DNA from: Bradyrhizobium altum
GTDB lineage: Bacteria; Pseudomonadota; Alphaproteobacteria; Rhizobiales; Xanthobacteraceae
Direction of reading: 5' to 3'
Assembly (NCBI RefSeq): GCF_020889705.1
Contig: NZ_JACMYP010000032.1
Coordinates: forward strand, 1 to 49,526
Length of the DNA stretch: 49,526 nt
A model generated the notes under the pieces. It made no database searches and had not been told where the DNA came from. It saw only the letters and a program-made list of their open reading frames with translations. The position numbers were made by a program, and so were the translations under genes. Shown here in pieces: positions 30,681-38,200 of the stretch (its first letter is position 1; each line of letters begins with the position of its first letter).

Positions 30681-30723
30681 CGAAGCTCAGATCTCCCCTC
30701 AGTGTTGCTTTGCTTCTTGTTTG

Positions 30724-30795
30724 AGCATGATCTCCGCGCAAACGCTTCGCGTTTGTCGCGAGGGAAAACCGCTTCGCACTTTTCCGGATCATGCT
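30724..30795. repeat. Palindromic element of the AGCATGAT...ATCATGCT type
   Basis: The outer arms are AGCATGAT and ATCATGCT; inner features are the palindrome AAACGCTTCGCGTTT and CCGCTTCGCACTTTTCCGGA. This family is familiar from Bradyrhizobium-like genomes (from memory). It abuts the stop codon of the alcohol dehydrogenase and precedes the ligase gene. Confidence 0.75.
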
Positions 30796-31950
30796 TTAAG
30801 CGGCCATCATCAGAATCTCGCGGACCTGGGATGGACCGTCGATCTTGCGCGGATTGCGCGGCACCCAGGGCGTGCGCATCGCACCCGCCGCGATGCGGTC
30901 GAAATGCTCGGGGCCAACACGGACCTCCTGCAAACTGCGCGGCATGCCGAGATCGTGGATGAAACGGTCGAGCACGTCGCCGGCGTCCGCGCCCGGATGC
31001 CCCATCGCGGCCGCGACCAGCGCCTGCCGGTCGGCATTGTCGCGCTTGTTCCAGCGCATCACCGCCGGCAGCATCACGCATGAGGTGTAGCCGTGCGGCA
31101 CGTCGAACTCGGCGCCGAGCACGTAGCCGATGCCGTGGCTCGCGCCCATCGGCACGCCGGAGGCGAGCGGGCCGGTCGAGAGCCAGGTGCCGATCTGGCA
31201 ATCCATCCGCGCCGAGATGTCCTTCGGATTGGCCTTCACCCGCGGCAGGCCCTGCGCCAGCATCTCCAGCCCCTTCAGCGCCTGTGCGTCGCCGTAAGGA
31301 TGCGCCTCGCGCGAGCAGATGCCCTCGACGCAATGATCGACCGCGCGGATGCCGGTCGACAGGAACAGCCAGTCCGGCGTGTGCACCGACAGGTCCGGAT
31401 CGAGGATCGTGGCGCGCGGCATCACCAGGGGATGGCGCAGCATCTCCTTCTGCCGCTTGGCCTCGTTGGTGACGCCTGCAATCGACGAGAACTCGCCGCC
31501 GGCGATCGTGGTCGGCACGCTGATCTGGCGCACGGTGGGAGGATTCATCTCGGGCGTGATGCCGCCACGGGTGCGGATCGTGTCGATGCCGTCGGATGTC
31601 GTGACGTTGTTGGCGAGGCAAAGCTGCACCGCCTTGGCGCCGTCGGTGATCGAACCGCCGCCGATGGTGACGATCAGATCGGCCTTCGCGTCACGCGCTT
31701 GTTCCGCTGCCGCGATGACTGCGGCGCGCGGCGTATGCGCCGGCATCTGATCGAAGGTGCCGACGCAGCGGGCGCCGAGTGCTTGGCGGACTCTTTCGAT
31801 CTCGTCGGTTTCGCGGTTCAGCGTACCCGACACCATCAGGAAGGCGCGCTGGGCGCCAAGCCGGTCCAGTTGCTCGACGATGGCCTCACGGGCGGGCCGC
31901 CCGAACACGACCTCGTCCATGGCGCCGAATACGACACGGCCTCGATGCAC
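30796..31950 (-). CDS. Iron-containing alcohol dehydrogenase, maleylacetate reductase-like
   Basis: A 384-residue group III (Fe-type) dehydrogenase. The nucleotide-binding GGGSITDGAKAVQL and the metal-ligand region (AVDHCVEGICSREAHPYGDA and ASHGIGYVLGAEFDVPHGYT, supplying the His ligands) are clear. The N-terminus HRGRVVFGAMDEVVFG resembles maleylacetate reductases, which reduce maleylacetate to 3-oxoadipate in aromatic catabolism. The start is taken as GTG at 31948-31950, with GGAGG 8 nt upstream; a longer TTG reading from 31968 would start inside that ribosome site. It is upstream of the broken ligase on the same strand. Confidence 0.88.
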   Translation of the reverse strand: MHRGRVVFGAMDEVVFGRPAREAIVEQLDRLGAQRAFLMVSGTLNRETDEIERVRQALGARCVGTFDQMPAHTPRAAVIAAAEQARDAKADLIVTIGGGSITDGAKAVQLCLANNVTTSDGIDTIRTRGGITPEMNPPTVRQISVPTTIAGGEFSSIAGVTNEAKRQKEMLRHPLVMPRATILDPDLSVHTPDWLFLSTGIRAVDHCVEGICSREAHPYGDAQALKGLEMLAQGLPRVKANPKDISARMDCQIGTWLSTGPLASGVPMGASHGIGYVLGAEFDVPHGYTSCVMLPAVMRWNKRDNADRQALVAAAMGHPGADAGDVLDRFIHDLGMPRSLQEVRVGPEHFDRIAAGAMRTPWVPRNPRKIDGPSQVREILMMAA

Positions 31951-32072
31951 GCGGCTGTCCTCCCTCAAGATGGGCCGCCTTGCCGGCGGCCCTTTGCGGG
32001 GAGGTTAGCGGAGGAAATCGGGGCCGTCATCAGGGGTCTGGGTTGCACGGTCGGAAGCTCCGCGTTCACCGC
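31951..32072. other. Non-coding gap upstream of the alcohol dehydrogenase
   Basis: First part of a 610-bp gene-free stretch (31951-32560). Apart from the ribosome site near 31960 I see nothing specific. The remainder holds two REP-like elements (32073-32194 and 32337-32440) and the leader of the gene at 32561. Confidence 0.5.
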
Positions 32073-32194
32073 CGTCGTCCCGGCGAAGGCCGGGACCCAT
32101 AACCACCGCATTTGGTGATGAAAGGGACCGCGGCCCCAGCGTCGCGCAGCAATTGAGATTTGGGGCAATGGGTCCGGCTTTCGCCAGGACGACG
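32073..32194. repeat. REP-like palindromic element (family C)
   Basis: Begins CGTCGTCCCGGCGAAGGCCG, with GGACCCATAACCACC inside, and ends GGCTTTCGCCAGGACGACG. Confidence 0.85.
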
Positions 32195-32336
32195 CCGAGT
32201 GTGTTGCGCATTCTGTGAGTCATGCTTCCGCATCCTCGCGGCGCGATGCACCCGAGTCTTGCGTTTACTTGCCCTCCTCTTGGGCAGAGGGCGCAGGGAA
32301 AGCCCGGTGCGCTTGGGGGCACCGCTCCATCCACCC

Positions 32337-32440
32337 GTCATTCCGGGGCGGCGCGAAGCGCCGAGCCCGGAATCCATTGTGCCGCCGAACAAGTGGATGA
32401 ATGGATTCCGGGTTCTCGCTTCGCGAGCCCCGGAATGACG
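32337..32440. repeat. REP-like palindromic element (family B)
   Basis: Begins GTCATTCCGGGGCGGCGCGA, contains CCCGGAATCCAT and ATGGATTCCGGG, and ends GAGCCCCGGAATGACG. Confidence 0.85.
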
Positions 32441-32560
32441 GTCGACGACAGGACCTCCCGACGCGACGGCGGCTTCGAATCGAAGAATAGATGCCTGGCA
32501 GAAATCTTGACGGCAACATCGCGGCGTGTGTTACACCTCGAAAGCAACAGGGACGTGCGC

Positions 32561-32863
32561 ATGACATCCACCGTCGATCTGGCGAAACTGCATCTTGACG
32601 ACTTCATGCCGCATCGAGACGTGGAGTTCGAGATGCAGACGGCGGAAGGCGTCGTGGCGCTGAAGCTCGCCAAGGTCGAGGCCGCGGGCAACAGCGGCCG
32701 GGCGGGTGGTGCGTTCTCGCTGCTGTTCACGACGCCGAAGGGAGCCTGGTTGCCGCAGGCGATCTATCCGGTGCGGCATCCGGCACTCGGCGTGATCGAG
32801 ATCTTCCTGGTGCCGATCGGCCCGCTCGGAGACGGCAACGGCTATCAGGCGGTCTTCACCTGA
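32561..32863 (+). CDS. DUF6916-like small protein
   Basis: A 100-residue acidic protein: DLAKLHLDDFMPHRDVEFEM, KVEAAGNSGRAGGAFSLLFT and a C-terminal IYPVRHPALGVIEIFLVPIG. It resembles the DUF6916 family, which I recall occurring beside phage-tail-collar-type genes in rhizobia; that is memory, not a search. There is no signal peptide. The start ATG at 32561 has AGGGA 7 nt upstream; the frame is open further up, but only through a REP-like element. It converges on the GNAT gene and overlaps its end by 19 bp. Confidence 0.75.
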   Translation: MTSTVDLAKLHLDDFMPHRDVEFEMQTAEGVVALKLAKVEAAGNSGRAGGAFSLLFTTPKGAWLPQAIYPVRHPALGVIEIFLVPIGPLGDGNGYQAVFT

Positions 32864-33405
32864 TGGCCGGAAGCTGCGGTCCCGCGCCAGCGCATCAGGT
32901 CGTAGACGCCCTTGTCTTCCTCGGTGACGAAACCGAGCCGGCGGTAGAGCCGCATCGCCGGATTGAACTTCTCGACATGGATTGACATCGCCTTGCCTGC
33001 GCCGGCGGCCTCGTCGAGCAGGTCGCGCATCAGCGCGCCGCCGAGACCCGATCCGCGATGTTCGGGCAGGAAGGCGATATCGATGACGCAATGCTCGCTC
33101 GGCCAGCGGTCGACATAGAGGCGGCCGATATCCTCTCCACCGCGCATCGTCACCAGCCAGTCGGCCGTCGGATAGTGCTGCTGGTAATGCGCATGCTGCG
33201 CCTGGAACTGCATCGCCAGGAAGGCGGCCTTCTGCTCCGCGCTCCACGGTGTCACTGCCAGTTCATCGGTGCGCGTCGAAGCATAGAGCCGCGACAGGAA
33301 GGGCAAATCGGCATCAGCGATGCGGCGGAAGCTCAGGCCGGCATCCGCGGCGCGCGTCCATCCGAACGCCGCGGCAGCCGCATCGGTGCTCAAACCATCC
33401 GTCAT
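32845..33405 (-). CDS. GNAT-family N-acetyltransferase
   Basis: A 186-residue GNAT protein. LSFRRIADADLPFLSRLYAS starts the fold, IDIAFLPEHRGSGLGGALMR holds the acetyl-CoA-binding motif A (HRGSGLGG), and NPAMRLYRRLGF is the usual motif B. It would acetylate an amine, a protein N-terminus or a small molecule; the target is not evident. The start ATG lies only 7 bp after the stop of the collar-protein gene, so it is the last gene of that four-gene operon. A link to modification of the collar proteins is inference. Confidence 0.9.
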   Translation of the reverse strand: MTDGLSTDAAAAAFGWTRAADAGLSFRRIADADLPFLSRLYASTRTDELAVTPWSAEQKAAFLAMQFQAQHAHYQQHYPTADWLVTMRGGEDIGRLYVDRWPSEHCVIDIAFLPEHRGSGLGGALMRDLLDEAAGAGKAMSIHVEKFNPAMRLYRRLGFVTEEDKGVYDLMRWRGTAASGHQVKTA

Positions 33406-33412
33406 GGCCGGT

Positions 33413-33940
33413 CTAGCTGCGCGGCGGGAAAATGCCCTGCAACGCGATGCAGAAATTCAACGTGAGATAGGGCATCAGGTTGTTGTGGGGCTGGCTGCCG
33501 CCGTTCGGCAGAATTGAACTGGTTGCCGAGAACGGCGAAACGTTGGTCAGCGTCGCCGTGTAGGCCTGTCCCGGGTTTGCGCGTGCAAGGGATCGTGTCG
33601 GACCGGGCGTGGCAAGCTGAGACTGATTGATATTGCCCAGAACCCCGTGGTTGTGCTGGGGCATCTGGCTTTGCAGCAGGGTCACGGTCGTCGTACCGGC
33701 GGACTGTCCGATGTCGTAGAAAGTGCCGGTGGAGCTCTGCCCCTGCTGCATCGGCGCGCTGCCTTGCAGGTCGGGCAACGCAAAGTTGCTCTTGCCGTCG
33801 CCGCCATAATAGGTGCCGAGCAGGGAGAAAAGTGCGGTGTTCTGCGAGATCGGTATGAGTTGCCCGTTGCAGACGGCCCACCCCAACGGCGCGAAGTCGA
33901 ACGGGAAAATGCGGATCTCGGCCAGGAATTGATCAGACAT
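33413..33940 (-). CDS. Phage-tail-collar-domain protein (1), microcystin-dependent-protein type
   Basis: A 175-residue protein of the tail-collar family. The N-terminal collar domain has IRIFPFDFAPLGWAVCNGQL, IPISQNTALFSLLGTYYGGD and FALPDLQGSAPM. A variable region with MPQHNHG follows, then the conserved tail GGSQPHNNLMPYLTLNFCIA. It has no signal peptide. It is the third of three paralogues in tandem, 9 bp from the preceding one and 7 bp from the GNAT gene. No other phage structural genes are present, so this is a domesticated or dedicated locus rather than a prophage (inference). Confidence 0.9.
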   Translation of the reverse strand: MSDQFLAEIRIFPFDFAPLGWAVCNGQLIPISQNTALFSLLGTYYGGDGKSNFALPDLQGSAPMQQGQSSTGTFYDIGQSAGTTTVTLLQSQMPQHNHGVLGNINQSQLATPGPTRSLARANPGQAYTATLTNVSPFSATSSILPNGGSQPHNNLMPYLTLNFCIALQGIFPPRS

Positions 33941-33949
33941 GGTCCCGTC

Positions 33950-34453
33950 CTAGTTTTGGCTCGGGTAAACGCCGAACAGTGAAATGATGAAGTTGTAACA
34001 GAGGTAGGGTTGCATGTTGTCGTGCGGCTGGCTGCCGCCGACGAACGAGCACGCCTGGCTCGCCATCGGCGAGGCGGCCGCGACCTCGCGGTAGATCTGG
34101 GTCGCTCCCACCGCGCCCACGACATTGCCCGTCACCGTGTTGCCGGTCGCATTGTTCAGGGACGCAGCCATCGGGTGGTTGTGGGTGGGCAGTTGCTGGG
34201 TGATCAGCGTTACCTGTTCGGAGCCCCCGGTCTGCCCGATGACGAAGCCACTGGTCTGGTGCAACGGCAGACGGCCTTGCAGGTTCGGCAGCGCGAACGT
34301 CTGCTGGCCGTCACCGCCATAGGTGGTCCCGATCAGATTGTACAAGGTGGCGTACTGGTCGATCGGCAGGATCTGTCCCTGGCAGAGCATCCAGCCGGCC
34401 GGCGCGAAATTGCCGCCGAACATGCGAATCTCGCCGACGTAAGGCTGGCCCAT
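33950..34453 (-). CDS. Phage-tail-collar-domain protein (2)
   Basis: A 167-residue paralogue of the flanking genes. It has IRMFGGNFAPAGWMLCQGQI, LPIDQYATLYNLIGTTYGGD and FALPNLQGRLPLH, with LPTHNHPM and the conserved C-terminus GGSQPHDNMQPYLCYNFIIS. The variable middle differs clearly from its neighbours, suggesting specialised subunits rather than recent copies. It sits 12 bp after the upstream paralogue on the same strand. Confidence 0.9.
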   Translation of the reverse strand: MGQPYVGEIRMFGGNFAPAGWMLCQGQILPIDQYATLYNLIGTTYGGDGQQTFALPNLQGRLPLHQTSGFVIGQTGGSEQVTLITQQLPTHNHPMAASLNNATGNTVTGNVVGAVGATQIYREVAAASPMASQACSFVGGSQPHDNMQPYLCYNFIISLFGVYPSQN

Positions 34454-34465
34454 GGCGCGCGTCCT

Positions 34466-34963
34466 TTAGGTCCGGGAGGGGAAGATGCCCTGCAACGCGA
34501 TGCAGAAGCTGAGCGTGAGATAGGGCTGCATGTTCTCGTGCGGCTGTGAGCCGCCGGCATTGCCGACGGTGCTCGGAGCCAGCGTCGTCAAACTGCTGGC
34601 AGCGGTATAGAGATTGGCCGACGTCGCCATCAGATTGTTGGTGACCGCGGCATTGTCGGCGCCGTTGGTGGTGCCCTGAAAAATATGCGGATGCTGGGGC
34701 ATCTCGGGGATCGACAGCGTGTGAGACGTTTCACCGCCGGTTTGCCCGAGCGTGAAGCCCGAGCCCACATGCAGCGGCACTTTTCCCTGCAGGTTGGGCA
34801 GCGCGAACGTCGTCTGGCCGTTGCCGCCATAGATGGTGCCGAGCAATGCGAACAACGCCTGGTTCTGATTGATCGGCAGCAACTGTCCATTGCAAAAAGC
34901 CCAGCCTTTCGGCGGGAAGTTGAACGACATCATCCTGATCTCAGAGAGAAACGGTTGGGACAT
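34466..34963 (-). CDS. Phage-tail-collar-domain protein (3)
   Basis: A 165-residue tail-collar protein, first gene of the operon. It has IRMMSFNFPPKGWAFCNGQL, LPINQNQALFALLGTIYGGN and FALPNLQGKVPLH, then MPQHPHIFQG and the C-terminus GGSQPHENMQPYLTLSFCIA. The ATG at 34961-34963 has GGAGG 4 nt upstream. In other bacteria such trios accompany large surface or secreted proteins, and here the giant repeat protein lies immediately upstream on the same strand. The function is not established. Confidence 0.9.
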   Translation of the reverse strand: MSQPFLSEIRMMSFNFPPKGWAFCNGQLLPINQNQALFALLGTIYGGNGQTTFALPNLQGKVPLHVGSGFTLGQTGGETSHTLSIPEMPQHPHIFQGTTNGADNAAVTNNLMATSANLYTAASSLTTLAPSTVGNAGGSQPHENMQPYLTLSFCIALQGIFPSRT

Positions 34964-35183
34964 CGATCCTCCGTCAGACGATCCGTCTCGTCAGTGACTC
35001 AATTAATGAAAATTCAAGGCAAATGTGGTCGCGCAACAACGGGTGCACGATAGCGTGCTTTGCGCCAAATGCAACCTAAACGATTGTCGGAGTTTTGTGA
35101 CGAACGCATGACGTGCGGATGGCGTTGCGATGACGTGGCGCTTCGCGACGACGATTGCCGTGAATGCGGCGCGACCGAATCGA

Positions 35184-35213
35184 AACGCCTGCCGGATCGT
35201 TCCGGCAGGCGTT
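35184..35213 (-). terminator. Rho-independent terminator after the giant repeat-protein gene
   Basis: AACGCCTGCCGGA (35184-35196) and TCCGGCAGGCGTT (35201-35213) form a perfect 13-bp stem with a 4-nt loop. On the minus strand the stem is followed by TTTCGATTC, 24 bp past the stop codon at 35237. It separates the giant gene from the collar operon. Confidence 0.75.
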
Positions 35214-35236
35214 GCTCAGGCTGTTGCGACGTTCGA

Positions 35237-38200
35237 TCAAACCACCAGATCGTGATGGGTCTGGAGATGATCGGTCGGGTTGCCGCCCATGGCGGCGTAG
35301 GTCATCTCGTGGCCGACCCACCATGGCGTCGCGGCACTGGACTGTCCGTTGAACAGATCAGATAAAGTCTGCGTGTTCGTGGCCACATCCACGTGGTTTG
35401 TGTTGGTCTGCGACTGCGTCTGGATCAATGACGAGAAGTCGAAGCTGTCGCCGCTGGTCACCTTGAGCGTACCGGTGGTCTGCAAAGTGGCGGTTTGCTG
35501 GTTCGAGGTTGCGGTGCCTTGCGTCGGCATCGCCTTTTGCAGGGCCGCGTTGGATTGGGCGACGTCCGCGGCAGTGGGAAGTCGACGCTCGCCGTCGGCG
35601 AGGCCGATATACATCAGGCTGTTGGCATCCGATGGCGAAATCGAGTCGGGGAGGCCGAGCACGTGGCCCAGTTCGTGAACCACGGTGGTCAGCAGATCGA
35701 GATGACCCGCCGCGGCCGTCGACGGATCGGTCAGGAGATCGGTGCCGGCGGCGTTGACGGCGTGGGTGAACTCGAAATTGTCCGCCGGGGTCGGGTCGAT
35801 GAACCAGCCGTGGCCGGCGGCATCGGTGTCGATCGTGATAAGCAAGGCGCCTTCCTGACCGACAATCTGGCCGGCGAGGTCGGCGATGCTGAAGGTCGCG
35901 GCATGCAGGAGGGCGAGCTGCGTCGCGTTGGCGCCCGCACTCGCCCATTCGGCGATCGCCGCCGACACCACCGAACTGAGCTCGGCCTGCGTCAGGTGCG
36001 TCTCGCCCGTGTTCGGGGTCGACGCCTGAACGCCGCCCGCTTCGGCAAGCAGCGGCGCGACCACCGCGGGCAGCGTCGGCAGCGTGCTGACCAATGTCGT
36101 CGTGCCGTTGCCGCCGGTGGTGTCGACGGTGATGCCGCCCGTGGTGCTGGTGTTGTCGTCGGTGATCACGCTTGCGGCGTTGCCCGACGTCGAACCGTTC
36201 TTCGAGAGGTTCAGATGGGTGCTGGCGCCGAAGTTGCTCAGCTCGACGTCGGTAGCGTAGAGCGCGCTATGGTTCAGCGTGTTCTTGCTGCCGGTGCCGC
36301 CGGAACCCATGCCGATGGCGACATTCGTCGTGCTGGTGTCGGTCGCGGTCGCGCCGTTCTCGACATCGAGCGCGGCGAACGGACCGGCGGAAGTCGGAGA
36401 CGACACCGAGTTGCCGTAGAGCGTGGCGTTCAGGGTCGAGCTGCCGTCGTTATTCTGCAGCGCGATGCCGGCGTCGCCGACGCCGGTGATGGTGTTGTTC
36501 TGGATTAGCGTCGTCAGGCTGCCGGCGCCGGCGTCGCGGACGAAGATGCCGTCGGAGTTGGATCCCACCTTCGCCGGGCCGATATCGTTGCTGGCGATGG
36601 TGCCGGACATCGTGCCGTTGTCCTGGCCTTTCGAGACGAAGATGCCGACGGTGTCGAAGGCGTTGGTGCCGCCGTCGGTCAGGATGTTGTGCGAGATGTC
36701 GAACGTGGTGGTCGCGGCGGAGACGAGGCCACCGGATCCGCTGGCAATATGGACGGCCGTGCCGCCGCCGGGAACGATCGCTTGGCCGTTGTGGAAGGTG
36801 TTGCTCCGCACCACGGCGTCCATCGACGAATTGTTGTTGGCGGCGAACGCGATGAAGTCGGACCGCGTGCCGGCAAACGTGCTGTTGGTCACCGTGTAGT
36901 TGGCGGTCGCGGAGTTGTAGACTTGGCCGAGGACGTTGTCGTTGCCGCTCGAGCCGATCAGGCCGAACGTGTCGTTGTTCATCGTCAGGCGGTTCAGCGC
37001 GCCGCTGGTGTTGTAGAGGTCGATGTTCTCGTCGAAGCCGCCGGAGATGCTCGACCCCGTGATCGAGGCGGTGCCGAGCAGATTGTCGAACCGGATGCTG
37101 CTTTCCTCGCGGTCGCCGGCAATGGTGGTGCCGTTGGTGCCGTTGATCGTGCTGTTGGCGAGCGTGAAGCCGATGACGTTGTTGCCGTAGATCGCGAAGT
37201 TGCTGAAATCATGCATCGACATGTCGGTCAGCGACACGTTGGCGGTATTGTGCAGGAAGATGCCGGTCCCGTTCGTGCCTGACGTCGCTTGTCCGTTGGC
37301 GTCGCTGCCGATCAAGATGTCGCTGCCCGTCTTGTTGTCGATGGTGCCGCCGGATCCGGTGGTCCCGGTGCCCGTGACGGCAAGGCCGCCGGCCGATCCG
37401 GTGTTGCTGAGGATGATGCCGGCGTTGTTGGAGGTGCCGGTGGACGAGATGCTCTGGAAGGTGATGTTGCCCGAGCCGATATTGGTGTTCTCGACATCGA
37501 GCGCGGTACCGGTGGTGGACGTGATGGTGTTGTTGCTGCCGGTGACGGTGATCGTGCCGCCATGGGTGAAGCTCATGCCGGCGCCGCCGGCGGTCTTGAT
37601 CACGATGTCGGACATCGAGACGGTCCCGACATTGTTGCCGTCGTCGCTGATGCCGATGCCGGTCGAGGCCGAGGTGTCGATGCTGACGCCGGTGATGGTG
37701 TGACCCGACGTGCCGAGCAGGTCGATGCCGTTGTGGGCGCCGGTGACCTGGATGACCGGATCGGTGCCGGAGCCGGTGTTGGCCGTGACCAGCGCGCCGG
37801 TCACCAGATTGGTGAATTGCAGGGTGTGGCTGCCGCCGATCAGGTTGACGCCATTGGCGAGACTGATGCCGTTGGCTTCACTGTAAGTGCCGGTGCCGTG
37901 CTCGAGCACGACGTAGTCGCCGGAGCCCGCCGGATTCGCGGCGTTGAAGGCCGCGATCGAGGTGTATGGATTGGCTTGGGTGCCGGCGTTGGTGCTGCTG
38001 GTGGCCGAATTGTCGATATAGAACACCTGCGGGACGACGCCGACAAGGAAGCTCTGCGGGCCCGATGAGAGCGGGCTGCCGGTGCCGGTGTGGCCGTTAT
38101 CGTTGATGTTCAGCGAGATCGCGTCCGCCCCGGTGAAGCCGTCGTCGCTGTTATAGGTCAGCGTCGCCAGCGCGGTGTTGATCTGCGCGATCGTGCCTGT

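Noticed and set aside
32258..32274. Further copy of the CTTGCGTTTA half-site
   Set aside because: It matches only the first ten bases, has no inverted partner, and lies between two REP-like elements away from a catabolic promoter.
32222..32560. Upstream extension of the DUF6916-like gene
   Set aside because: The open frame continues through a REP-like palindrome; the ATG at 32561 has a ribosome site and gives the family-like N-terminus.
32845..34963. Prophage remnant at the tail-collar genes
   Set aside because: No capsid, terminase, baseplate, lysis, integrase or attachment-site repeats are present, and the genes form a clean tight operon.
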